From positions 1 to 19,881 of the forward strand of contig CALEPT010000037.1 in assembly GCA_937910385.1 (NCBI GenBank): a DNA stretch of 19,881 bases, given 5' to 3'. Under the pieces are notes generated by a model. The model saw only the letters and a list, made by a program, of their open reading frames with translations. It was not told the origin of the DNA and made no database searches. Below are positions 1 through 6,945 of the stretch, one piece after another (position 1 is the first letter of the stretch; the number at the start of each line of letters is the position of its first letter). The position numbers were made by a program, and so were the translations under genes. Origin of the DNA: an uncultured Ruminococcus sp. GTDB taxonomy: Bacteria; Bacillota; Clostridia; Oscillospirales; Ruminococcaceae.

Positions 1-893
1 CCTATCACTGCATAATGCTGCTTGATGAGTACGGCGAAGACGGACTGCTCATCGAAGCGGAAGGATTTGATTATCCGCGCCTTTCCATGTTCGTACCTGA
101 TGCTAAGTCGATCTACGAAAGGTACCAGACTTCCGAATCCGAACTGAAACTTCACGACATGATCAAGAATACTGTCGAAAAGGTCGCTGAACTCGCCCAC
201 ACAGACAAGACCGACTTCACATCAGCTGATATGATCGACATGGACGAGGTCGAAAGTCTGGTCAAAGATGCTATCGTACAGCAGCTCGCTCAGAGGGATG
301 ATATCAAAATGGCTGAGAACACCGACATTGGAGTAGACTTTCAGCCGGATATCCATGTTGAGGCTGAGAAGCTCACCGAGCTGAAGTTCTACTGTCCCCT
401 TAAGGTTCAGCGAGAGATCAGGCCTTCATTTGAGGAGGATGAAGACGAATTCTTTGAGGACACAGAGGAACTCTCGGATTTCGAGGTGCTTGAGTACGAA
501 AGTGAGATCAGCGGAGCTATTGAGGCGTATCAGTCAGACGAGGAAGAAAAACGTGGAATAATGGCGTATCTCGGAGACAGAAAGCGTTTTGCTGATAAGG
601 TCTACTCCATATTCCCATCTGTTGAGAAGGTTGGCGACAGACTCATGGGAGTATTTACCTGCCAGATATGCGGAGAACTTGACAGCTATGAGTATGACGA
701 GCTGTTACACGAACTCTCCGGACAGGCAAGTGACGGTTGGGGCGAAGGCTTCGAGCAGCGTGATATCCATACTTCTGAGGGAGATATCTACGTCAGCTTC
801 TATGACACCAGCGGTGCATGGGAGCTTATGACCGAGGAAGAAATAAAGGCGGCTCCAGAGTCACCGTCCGAAGACGTGGGCTTGAGAATGTGA
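1..893 (+). CDS. 5'-truncated acidic protein, paralogue of the next gene
   Basis: The function is unknown. The frame is open to the left edge, and the residues just before the first ATG (codon at 15) still align with the middle of the next gene (Y-H-C then an acidic G-x-D-G segment). The ATG at 15 is therefore internal and the gene begins outside the window. The visible part matches the C-terminal half of the neighbour: an ESEG/EAEG-x-DY segment, a VP-x-AK-x-IYE segment, and near the end a SDGWGE-x-x-EQ motif followed by I-x-VSF and an aromatic W-x-L. It differs by an insertion of about 70 acidic residues (roughly window residues 47-118). It ends in an acidic stretch then GLRM, a possible degenerate form of the Met-rich tail seen in later genes. 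SDGWGE proteins of this kind occur in Firmicute conjugative elements, perhaps the family called DUF6329; I am not certain of that name. Confidence 0.75.
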   Translation, partial: YHCIMLLDEYGEDGLLIEAEGFDYPRLSMFVPDAKSIYERYQTSESELKLHDMIKNTVEKVAELAHTDKTDFTSADMIDMDEVESLVKDAIVQQLAQRDDIKMAENTDIGVDFQPDIHVEAEKLTELKFYCPLKVQREIRPSFEEDEDEFFEDTEELSDFEVLEYESEISGAIEAYQSDEEEKRGIMAYLGDRKRFADKVYSIFPSVEKVGDRLMGVFTCQICGELDSYEYDELLHELSGQASDGWGEGFEQRDIHTSEGDIYVSFYDTSGAWELMTEEEIKAAPESPSEDVGLRM

Positions 894-902
894 GGTGGCT
901 GT

Positions 903-2084
903 ATGTTAAGAGTAAATATTCTCAGTAATGATAAGGATATTATCATTAAATTGCCCAAAAGCAGTCACGAACTGGCGGCGGAGCTGAGAAAGGCTGGTAT
1001 AGACATATCCCCTGAAAGACTCACGCTCAAAAGCAATGTCGGACATAATTACCTTATCGGCCTATACACCGAGGATCCACTCGGCGATGTCGTCATCGAC
1101 AGGATCTGTGATAATGATAACCTTGCTGAACTTAATAAGCTGTGTCAGGTCTTTGATAAGGCTTCCGACAGGGATATTATGATGAGGACATTGCTCAACA
1201 GCGATGTACACTGTATAAACGGCATCAAAAAGCTGTTTGCTGACAGATTTATGGAGTTTTCAGATAAACTGGTGCTGAATACGAGCCTTGAAAGAAAGCC
1301 GACCGAACTTGCGGTCAAGGGCTGTATCATCGAAAAGGCTATCCCCGTCAGCCACAGGAAGTTTGAGGCTATAACAAAAGCTCCTCTGCGAGATGAGCCG
1401 CTGATAGCTGAAAACAAGGACATCATGTACTTCGACAGTAAATATAATATGTATCACTGCCTTCTCATTTACGACAAGGACTTCGGCGATGGAATTGTTG
1501 TAGAGTCCGAGGGCAGTGACTATGCCCGATACGCTCAGTATGTTCCGCAGGCAAAGATAATATATGAGCAGCATCGCTCCACTCATATCAATGAGCTAAG
1601 GCTCTGCTGTCCTATAGAAATATATCAGCATATTTATGATTATCCGAGGGATAACTGCATTCTTGATAATGCGGATATGGCTGGGTATGCTGATGATATT
1701 AACGCATTTATTTATGAAAATGACCTTCCTGCGGAACATGAGCGTGGACTTATGCATTGGTATCATCCCGAAGGACCTGATGATGAGATAGCTGAAAAGG
1801 TCTATTCTGCTCACTGTACTGTCGAGGTAATAAACGGCGAATTGACAGGTGTCATAACCGCCAAGATCATTGGTGAGCTGTCTGATGAGTCGATGGCAAA
1901 GTTCACAGACTACTGCGTCGGTCAGCTGAGTGACGGCTGGGGCGAATCGCTGGAGCAGAAATATATGAGGACTGAAAACGGTGAGATCAATATCAGCTTC
2001 TGGTCGGACGATGAATCATGGGCTCTTGTACCCGAGGACGAATATTTAAGCGAAAATACACAGGATATGGAGATGAGTATGTGA
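903..2084 (+). CDS. Acidic ICE protein, possible ArdA-like N-terminus plus SDGWGE domain
   Basis: 393 residues, with a GAGGTGG ribosome binding site (RBS) just before the ATG and a gap of only 9 nt after the preceding gene. The C-terminal half (about 170-393) is the full-length counterpart of the truncated gene to the left, including the SDGWGE-x-x-EQ motif and the closing aromatic/acidic segment. The N-terminal 115 residues are absent from the visible part of the paralogue. A short beta-rich start, an 'ELAAELRKAGI' helix, then 'DNLAELNKLC' is reminiscent of the repeating fold of ArdA-type antirestriction proteins, which have a similar 'NLEELNELA' segment. I rate that resemblance as an inference only. 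The protein ends DMEMSM, one of the shared Met-rich C-termini. No signal peptide or membrane segment is present, so it should be cytoplasmic or transferred. Confidence 0.8.
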   Translation: MLRVNILSNDKDIIIKLPKSSHELAAELRKAGIDISPERLTLKSNVGHNYLIGLYTEDPLGDVVIDRICDNDNLAELNKLCQVFDKASDRDIMMRTLLNSDVHCINGIKKLFADRFMEFSDKLVLNTSLERKPTELAVKGCIIEKAIPVSHRKFEAITKAPLRDEPLIAENKDIMYFDSKYNMYHCLLIYDKDFGDGIVVESEGSDYARYAQYVPQAKIIYEQHRSTHINELRLCCPIEIYQHIYDYPRDNCILDNADMAGYADDINAFIYENDLPAEHERGLMHWYHPEGPDDEIAEKVYSAHCTVEVINGELTGVITAKIIGELSDESMAKFTDYCVGQLSDGWGESLEQKYMRTENGEINISFWSDDESWALVPEDEYLSENTQDMEMSM

Positions 2085-2227
2085 GTAAAGTAGAGATCAA
2101 TATACCTCCGCAGTTTACAGAAGCAATCGAGAAAGCTGCGGAAAAAGAAGGAATAACCGCAGACGAACTGGCAGAAAGAGCTATGAAGAAACTCTTGGAG
2201 AGGAGCGATGAGAATGTCAGAAACTGA
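2081..2227 (+). CDS. 48-residue ribbon-helix-helix protein
   Basis: A small DNA-binding protein of the RHH (MetJ/Arc/CopG) type. It has one beta strand (VEINIPPQF), helix A (TEAIEKAAEKEG), a turn, then helix B (ADELAERAMKKLLER). The frame extends upstream without an ATG that makes sense. The real start is a GTG at 2081 that overlaps the previous gene's stop, with GGAG at 2069-2072 eight nt ahead, which is a translational coupling arrangement. RHH proteins bind DNA as dimers and often autoregulate or act at oriT or plasmid control sites. Whether this one is a repressor or a relaxosome accessory factor cannot be told. It overlaps the next gene, another RHH protein, by 14 nt. It lacks the Met-rich C-terminal tag. 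Confidence 0.75.
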   Translation: MSKVEINIPPQFTEAIEKAAEKEGITADELAERAMKKLLERSDENVRN

Positions 2228-2717
2228 GAAAAAAGGCATAACAGTAAAGATCGATGCCGACCTGCACGCTCAGGTCAGGCAGTACATCGAAGCAAACGGA
2301 ATGACAATGGCGGAGTTCGTATCAAAAGCACTTGATGACGAGCTCCACCCGAAGACAACTATCAAGGAGGAAAAATATATGGGAAATATGCGTACAATGG
2401 CGTTTCAGATTCCGGAGGATTTATTTCTTCAGATCAAGGACTATCTTGACAGACACCACATGACACAGAAGCAGTTCGTACTCGGTCTTATCCAGGACGA
2501 GCTTGACCGTGACTATGAGGAACAGCAGGCAATGGCTGAAAAGCAGCAGTCAGAGGATGAGCCTGACGAAGACGAGGACGAAGACCTCGATGAAGCCGAA
2601 GACGAGGAACTGTCTGAGGAAGACGAAGAATCGGAGGATGAGGACGAAGATGAAGACCTCGACGAATCTGAAGATCCGGAAGAATCTGAGGACGAGGGAA
2701 TGTCTATGGATATGTGA
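2214..2717 (+). CDS. Tandem ribbon-helix-helix protein with polyacidic tail
   Basis: About 167 residues. Two RHH units lie in one chain: the first at about residues 8-44 (strand TVKIDADL, then helices ending FVSKALDDEL) and the second at about 56-98 (strand MAFQIPEDL, then helices ending FVLGLIQDEL). Two such units could fold as an intramolecular pseudo-dimer. From about residue 100 to the end the chain is almost only Asp/Glu with an internal repeat (DEDEDLDEAED and DEDEDLDESED). It closes with EGMSMDM, a clear copy of the shared Met-rich tail. I prefer ATG 2214 because AGGAG at 2201-2205 is optimally spaced; ATG 2208 is possible. The start lies inside the preceding RHH gene. Likely role: DNA-binding regulator or accessory protein. 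The acidic tail could mimic DNA or serve as a transfer or degradation signal. Confidence 0.8.
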   Translation: MSETEKKGITVKIDADLHAQVRQYIEANGMTMAEFVSKALDDELHPKTTIKEEKYMGNMRTMAFQIPEDLFLQIKDYLDRHHMTQKQFVLGLIQDELDRDYEEQQAMAEKQQSEDEPDEDEDEDLDEAEDEELSEEDEESEDEDEDEDLDESEDPEESEDEGMSMDM

Positions 2718-2726
2718 GGTGTTCAG

Positions 2727-3278
2727 ATGAAAGGATTTCCGTCAAGAGAACAGGTTGAACGGCTTAAAAAGCGGTACCCGAAAGGAACGCAGATATGCTG
2801 TGACTATATGCCTGATGATCCGAATCCGATAGAACCCGGAACTGTCGGAAAGGTAATGTATGTTGACGATATCGGAACATTGCACTGCACTTTCGATAAC
2901 GGAAGACAGCTTGGACTTGTTTCCGGAGTTGACAGTTTCCATGTGGTTCAGTCTGCTGTATCAGAAGCTAAAAAAGAACTGACAGAGAAACACAGCAGCC
3001 GATATGGCGACGTTTATGTCTCCACCTGTTACGATAAGTCTATCCCGAGAGTTGATGATAATGGCAATGAGATACTTTGTGAAGGATACTACTGTCAGGT
3101 GTTCAGTGACAGCGACTGCACGAATGAGATCGATAGTTTCTGTCTTGCAGAAGGTGTTGAGATCACAGACCTGTCGGATGAAGCTGTTGCGGCTGGTATC
3201 AAGAGCTACCTTGGCTTGAATAATGAGGATATAGCTCAGGATGAGGACGAATCTCAGGGAATGTCGATTGACTTATGA
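2727..3278 (+). CDS. DUF4314-domain protein with extra C-terminal domain
   Basis: 183 residues; GAGGTG precedes the ATG. Residues 1-72 match the DUF4314 pattern: FPS-x-EQVERLKKRYP-x-GT, then P-x-x-PGT-x-GKV-x-x-VDDIGT, a short 'FDNGRQLGLV-x-G-x-D-F' close and two beta strands. This small domain recurs in Firmicute conjugative elements and has no established biochemical role. Residues about 90-165 form a second, compact region (GDVYVSTCYDKSIPR, then NGNEILCEGYYCQVF) that I do not recognise. The tail is acidic and ends QGMSIDL, a variant of the shared Met-rich terminus. The last codons double as the -35 box of the promoter for the next gene. Confidence 0.85.
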   Translation: MKGFPSREQVERLKKRYPKGTQICCDYMPDDPNPIEPGTVGKVMYVDDIGTLHCTFDNGRQLGLVSGVDSFHVVQSAVSEAKKELTEKHSSRYGDVYVSTCYDKSIPRVDDNGNEILCEGYYCQVFSDSDCTNEIDSFCLAEGVEITDLSDEAVAAGIKSYLGLNNEDIAQDEDESQGMSIDL

Positions 3279-3296
3279 CCGCAGGTATGGTATAAT
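3268..3296 (+). promoter_or_regulatory. Sigma-A promoter, extended -10
   Basis: The -35 box TTGACT is at 3268-3273 and the -10 box TATAAT at 3291-3296, with a 17-bp spacer. A TG dinucleotide at 3288-3289 gives an extended -10. This is a near-consensus vegetative promoter. It overlaps the last codons and stop of the DUF4314 gene and would drive the small gene starting at 3332, with transcription starting near 3303. Confidence 0.85.
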
Positions 3297-3331
3297 AGAG
3301 CTCGCAGTAAAAACAGAAAGAGGAAAATCAA

Positions 3332-3577
3332 ATGGAAAAAGAACAGAATACTGTTGAGCTCACAAGAGCGATGTATAAGGAAATCAAGGCTATGAACCGA
3401 GACCAGATGCAGCAGGTGCTGACTAACATCTATGATCAAGGAGCCAAGAGCGTCGAGCATGGTGCTATCGAGTTCGAGAGCCTTCGTGAAGAGATCAGTA
3501 AGATCAACGGTATCGGCGAAAAACGTCTCAATGAAATAATGGCAGTAATAGAGAGCTTCATATCTCCTGCCGAGTAA
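3332..3577 (+). CDS. 81-residue hypothetical protein with HhH-like motif
   Basis: A small cytoplasmic protein with an AAAGAGG-type RBS about 9 nt before the ATG. The N-terminal part is helical and charged. The C-terminal part contains INGIGEKRLNEIMAVIE, which has the G-x-G hairpin between two helices typical of helix-hairpin-helix motifs that bind DNA without sequence specificity. I do not recognise the family. Its transcription unit is isolated: it has its own near-consensus promoter (3268-3296) and is followed by two strong terminators (3611-3706), so it is likely expressed at a high constitutive level independently of its neighbours. It lacks the acidic/Met-rich tail of the surrounding proteins. 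Confidence 0.75.
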   Translation: MEKEQNTVELTRAMYKEIKAMNRDQMQQVLTNIYDQGAKSVEHGAIEFESLREEISKINGIGEKRLNEIMAVIESFISPAE

Positions 3578-3610
3578 TACAACTGAATACTATTATAAAT
3601 ATATAATTAA

Positions 3611-3660
3611 AGGCCATCGGTGGTGAGTCCGTAACAGGACAACTACCGGTGGCCTTTTTT
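3611..3660 (+). terminator. Rho-independent terminator, first of a tandem pair
   Basis: A 14-bp stem (arms 3611-3624 and 3642-3655, two G-U pairs) carries an inner GTCC/GGAC stem and is followed by a run of six T at 3655-3660. It lies 33 nt after the stop of the small gene ending at 3577. Confidence 0.9.
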
Positions 3661-3667
3661 CGTTACA

Positions 3668-3706
3668 TACAGCTGTCTGCAAAAATGCAGGCGGCTGTAA
3701 TTTTTT
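3668..3706 (+). terminator. Second tandem terminator / possible attenuator
   Basis: A 14-bp stem (arms 3668-3681 and 3686-3699, two G-U pairs) closes on an AAAA loop and is followed by ATTTTTT (3700-3706). It lies only 80 nt before the cytosine methyltransferase start, with no clear promoter in between. It may therefore also act as a leaky terminator or attenuator for the downstream operon. Confidence 0.8.
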
Positions 3707-3725
3707 GATGAAAGGTGTGAGTCTA

Positions 3726-3842
3726 TTGAACTACGAAAGCTACCAGAGAAAAGAAATCGAAAGAAAGAGGAAGGTGAAGAAGAATTGTGATACGATATTT
3801 AGATATGTTCGCAGGTATCGGCGGTTTCCGCTCAGGCCTTGA
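3726..3842 (+). CDS. Possible short basic leader ORF
   Basis: A 38-codon frame starts at TTG 3726 (or an in-frame ATG at 3708) after GGTGTGAG. It reads as a very basic peptide (start NYESYQRKEIERKRKVKK) and runs 56 nt into the methyltransferase gene. A ribosome translating it would pass the methyltransferase start, so it could serve for translational coupling. There is no family match and no independent evidence that it is expressed. Confidence 0.25.
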   Translation: MNYESYQRKEIERKRKVKKNCDTIFRYVRRYRRFPLRP

Positions 3843-5064
3843 ACGAGTTGGCGGCTTTGAGTGTGTCGGTTACTGCGAGATAGACAAATTCGCAAAACAG
3901 GCGTATGAAGCGCTTTACGACACATCAAAGGAGGTTTACTACGATGACGCAAGAAAAATCATACCGGAAGACTTGCCGGATATCGACCTTATTTGCGGAG
4001 GTTTTCCATGCCAATCATTCTCGATTGCCGGAAAACGGCGAGGCTTTGAAGACGCCCGAGGAACCATGTTCTTTGAAATTGCTCGGATCGCTGCCGTTAA
4101 GAGACCTCGCTATCTGCTGCTTGAAAACGTACCCGGACTGTTATCGCATGACGAAGGCAGGACATTTGCGACAATCCTCAGTACGTTGGATGAATTGGGG
4201 TACGATGTCGCATGGCAATGTCTTAACAGCGCGAATTTTGGAGTCGCCCAAGCCAGAAAAAGAGTGTTCATTATCGGATTTCTTAGAGCCGAGTGCTCCG
4301 GAAGAATACTGTCTTTCACAGACGCAAATCCAAAAACTCTTATCCAGCGCATACCCGGAAAAGAAGGATGCAGAGTCTACTCTCCCGAAGGACTGAGTAT
4401 AACGCTGACAGGAACTGCAGGCGGTTTCGGCGGTAAGTCTGGGCTGTATGAGATACTTGGTCTTCCGATAAAATCCCTTACAAAGTCAGGATATCAGATA
4501 GCTGTCCCCGGAGATAGTATCGACCTTGCATATGCGGACATGAACAGCCGCAGAGGACGTGTCGGACATGACATAGCCCATACGGTAACTCCGTCGGCAA
4601 CACAGGGCTTCTATTCGGTAAAATGTATCGATATGAATCCTGAGCCTCAGATCACCGATCTTGCAAGGTGTATAACCGCAAGGCAGGATAACGGCATAGG
4701 ACACCATAAAGGTGAAAAATCAGCGGCTCTCTTCATGGACAAGCCGATACCTGTGCTCACTCCTGCCAAAGAGAAGGTACGGCAGCAAGGCAGACGCTTC
4801 AAGAGTCCTGACGAGCCGATGTTTACTATTACGGTAACAGACCGGAATGGTGTCATGTATAACGGACTGATACGAAAGCTAATGCCCCTTGAATGCTGGC
4901 GATTGCAGGGATTTACCGATGAGCAGTTCAATAAGGTCAAAGCGACAGGAATGTCAAATGCACAGTTATACAAGCAAGCTGGAAACGCTGTGACGGTAAA
5001 CGTCATTGAAGCTCTGGCGAGATTCATTAAGGAAATTGATATGGAGGATAACAATAATGAATGA
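3787..5064 (+). CDS. DNA (cytosine-5-)-methyltransferase, orphan
   Basis: 425 residues. It transfers a methyl group from S-adenosylmethionine to C5 of cytosine in a specific DNA site. All hallmark motifs are present in order: motif I FAGIGGF (8-14), motif IV GGFPCQSFS with catalytic Cys75, motif VI ENV (113-115), motif VIII QARKR (155-159), and near the C-terminus motif IX-like ECWRLQGF and motif X QAGNAVTV. The target recognition region is about 170-350, so the target site cannot be read. The start is a GTG at 3787 preceded by GAGGAAGGTGA. No restriction endonuclease gene lies beside it, which suggests protection of the element from host restriction rather than a restriction-modification pair. 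It overlaps the BRO gene by 8 nt. Its tail (DMEDNNNE) is acidic but lacks the Met-rich tag. Confidence 0.95.
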   Translation: MIRYLDMFAGIGGFRSGLERVGGFECVGYCEIDKFAKQAYEALYDTSKEVYYDDARKIIPEDLPDIDLICGGFPCQSFSIAGKRRGFEDARGTMFFEIARIAAVKRPRYLLLENVPGLLSHDEGRTFATILSTLDELGYDVAWQCLNSANFGVAQARKRVFIIGFLRAECSGRILSFTDANPKTLIQRIPGKEGCRVYSPEGLSITLTGTAGGFGGKSGLYEILGLPIKSLTKSGYQIAVPGDSIDLAYADMNSRRGRVGHDIAHTVTPSATQGFYSVKCIDMNPEPQITDLARCITARQDNGIGHHKGEKSAALFMDKPIPVLTPAKEKVRQQGRRFKSPDEPMFTITVTDRNGVMYNGLIRKLMPLECWRLQGFTDEQFNKVKATGMSNAQLYKQAGNAVTVNVIEALARFIKEIDMEDNNNE

Positions 5065-5836
5065 AATGATGATATTTAACAATCCCGAGTTCGGCTCGGT
5101 AAGAACAGTATGCATCGACGGCGAGCCTTGGCTTGTTGGTAAAGATGTAGCCGAGATACTTGGCTATAAGGATATATCGCATAGTATACTTGCTCATGTT
5201 GAAGCTGAAGATAGAGTGAACTCCAAAACTCAGGGGTGTTTTACCCCTGAGTTTGGACAGAGAGGAACTTGGCTTATCAATGAATCTGGCTTTTACAGCC
5301 TTGTACTTTCCAGCAAGATGCCGAATGCCAAGAAGTTCAAGCGCTGGGTAACGGCGGAGGTGCTTCCCACCATCCGTAAGACCGGCGGCTATGTTGCCAA
5401 TGAGGATGTGTTCGTTGAGACATATCTTCCCTTTGCAGATGAGCCGATAAAGCAGCTCTTCAGGATACAGTGCAGAGTCATCAACCAGCTCAATGAGCGT
5501 ATCCGTAAGGACGAGCCGAAGGTGAAGTTTGCAGATCATGTCGGCGACAGCACTAATGTCATCGATGTTAATCGCATGGCGAAGCTCTGTGCAGATCACG
5601 GCATCCGCATCGGACGCAACAGACTGTTCGCATGGATGAGGTCCCGTGGAATCCTTATGGGCGGCAACATTCCGTACCAGGAGTACATTGAAAACGGATA
5701 CTTTCGTGTGAAAGAATCTGTATATGAGACCAATGGTCAGACAAGGACGTATCAGCAGACCTTTGTTACAGGCAAGGGTCAGCAGTACATCCTTTCAAGG
5801 CTGATGAGAGAATATGGAGGTGTAATGAATGCCTAA
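5057..5836 (+). CDS. BRO-N / KilAC antirepressor
   Basis: 259 residues. Residues 1-105 form a BRO-N domain (NPEFGSVRTV, then WLVGKDVAEILGYKD, INESGFYSLVLSSK, KRWVTAEVLPTIRKTGGY). Residues about 130-255 form a KilAC-type DNA-binding domain (IDVNRMAKLC, GRNRLFAWMRSRGIL, YFRVKES, TGKGQQYIL). Such antirepressors in phages and mobile elements relieve repression or bind regulatory DNA. I chose ATG 5057 rather than upstream codons because GGAGG at 5043-5047 is well spaced and the product then begins exactly where the domain starts. The gene overlaps the methyltransferase by 8 nt and the next gene by 8 nt, so it is translationally coupled. It contains a perfect inverted repeat (5226-5254), listed separately. 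Confidence 0.93.
   Translation: MNEMMIFNNPEFGSVRTVCIDGEPWLVGKDVAEILGYKDISHSILAHVEAEDRVNSKTQGCFTPEFGQRGTWLINESGFYSLVLSSKMPNAKKFKRWVTAEVLPTIRKTGGYVANEDVFVETYLPFADEPIKQLFRIQCRVINQLNERIRKDEPKVKFADHVGDSTNVIDVNRMAKLCADHGIRIGRNRLFAWMRSRGILMGGNIPYQEYIENGYFRVKESVYETNGQTRTYQQTFVTGKGQQYILSRLMREYGGVMNA
5226..5254. repeat. 12-bp perfect inverted repeat inside the BRO gene
   Basis: Arms AAACTCAGGGGT (5226-5237) and ACCCCTGAGTTT (5243-5254) are exact reverse complements around a 5-nt GTTTT loop. No T-run follows, so it is not a normal terminator. Confidence 0.9.
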
Positions 5837-6944
5837 TCATGTAACAAGTGTAATCACCCTGTCAGGTGATGAGAGCCGTATAAAAGCTATGCTTGTGCAG
5901 ATCAAGAACGATGAGGTTGGCGTAGGATCGGTGGACTTTAATAAGGTGCTGCCTATGCCTGAATCCCTGCATATGACAAGCGGTTCCATCGAGGACAGTG
6001 CTATTGCGGTGTGCATTTCCGCAATAAATCCCATAAACGAAGAATATGAGGGAATTCAGAAGATGGATGTTGCCGAATTCCGTGAAATGCTCAAGAAGCT
6101 GCCTGTCTTATCGCAGAAGATAGATATTCTCATGCCCGAGAATGAAGCTATAAATTTAGCTGAGAACAAGTATCGTGAAAGCGTTAGGTATCTTGTTGAT
6201 GAAGGAGCAAAATACATCTCAAATCTCGTAAAATACGGAGCTTCAACGTGGTACGATTGGGCTGTCAGTAATTGGGGAACAAAATGGAATGCCTATGGAT
6301 ACGACAACGGAGTCGAAATGGAAGACGGTAAGCTGAAATTCCTCACAGCATGGGCAGCTCCTCACCCCATAATGCAGAAGCTGTCAGAAATGTATCCGGA
6401 TATAAAGTTCGAGCATGAATGGGCTGACGAGGATATTGGCAATAACTGCGGACGGTATGTCTACTTTGACGGTGAGCGTATTGAGGAATACTTTCCCGAG
6501 AGCCAAAGAGACTGCCTTGAATTTGCGGCAAGAGTAATGGATGTGAGCCTTGAGGAAGACTATTCTCTCTATCTCAATGCCACTGAGACTGAATATATCA
6601 ACATCGAATATGATGATGAGTATGAACTCATCGAGGTTGCAGGACATACGGCTCTCTTCACAAATGGCCGCATAACCGATGCAAATATCCCGAAGGGAAT
6701 GTACTGCTATCACCTGCGTCACAACGATGACGGAGAATTCTTTGCTATTGAAAAAAATGTATCAGTAAATCATGCAGGTTCTATCGTTACGAAAGAGCCT
6801 ATTGATCTCAAAAGTAAGGGATATATCGTGCTTGACGAGGACAGCAGTCCTAACTTCCTCGGTGAGAATATGTCCCTGTATATGTTCAGGGATTATGATC
6901 CCGGGCAGACCGAGGAACTGAGCATGGGAATGCAGGAGGTGTGA
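5829..6944 (+). CDS. Api92-like ferredoxin-fold protein with LPD28 domain
   Basis: 371 residues. The N-terminus MPNHVTSVITLSGDE, then FNKVLPMPESL (37-47), WYDWAVSNWGTKWNA (141-155), the AWAAPHP segment and FEHEWADED (194-202) are the recurring signature of Api92-like/YubB-type ferredoxin-fold proteins carried by phages and conjugative elements. Residues about 273-352 (LFTNGRI, then GMYCYHLRHNDDG, a VNHAGSIVTKEPI segment, NFLGENMSL) match the large polyvalent protein-associated domain LPD28. The exact role of both domains is unknown; polyvalent proteins are thought to help incoming elements counter host defences. The ATG has GGAGGTG six nt upstream and lies inside the end of the BRO gene. The tail TEELSMGMQEV is a slightly internal copy of the shared Met-rich motif. 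Confidence 0.85.
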   Translation: MPNHVTSVITLSGDESRIKAMLVQIKNDEVGVGSVDFNKVLPMPESLHMTSGSIEDSAIAVCISAINPINEEYEGIQKMDVAEFREMLKKLPVLSQKIDILMPENEAINLAENKYRESVRYLVDEGAKYISNLVKYGASTWYDWAVSNWGTKWNAYGYDNGVEMEDGKLKFLTAWAAPHPIMQKLSEMYPDIKFEHEWADEDIGNNCGRYVYFDGERIEEYFPESQRDCLEFAARVMDVSLEEDYSLYLNATETEYINIEYDDEYELIEVAGHTALFTNGRITDANIPKGMYCYHLRHNDDGEFFAIEKNVSVNHAGSIVTKEPIDLKSKGYIVLDEDSSPNFLGENMSLYMFRDYDPGQTEELSMGMQEV

Positions 6945-6945
6945 T

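Noticed and set aside
15..17. ATG at 15 as a true gene start
   Set aside because: The frame is open to base 1 and the preceding codons align with the paralogue at 903-2084, so the start lies outside the window.
2064..2092. The Met-rich tails explained as overlapping RBS/start signals for the next gene
   Set aside because: This works for the gene ending at 2084, where the tail codons include GGAG and the next GTG. It does not work for the SpoVG-like gene, which has no closely following gene, or for genes whose next RBS lies after the stop.
3594..3607. AT-rich TATAAAT/TATAAT as a promoter before the tandem hairpins
   Set aside because: No -35 element lies at a suitable distance, and transcription would start within the terminator stem.
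5226..5254. The BRO-gene palindrome as a terminator
   Set aside because: No T-run follows, and the coding frame is intact and conserved on both sides.
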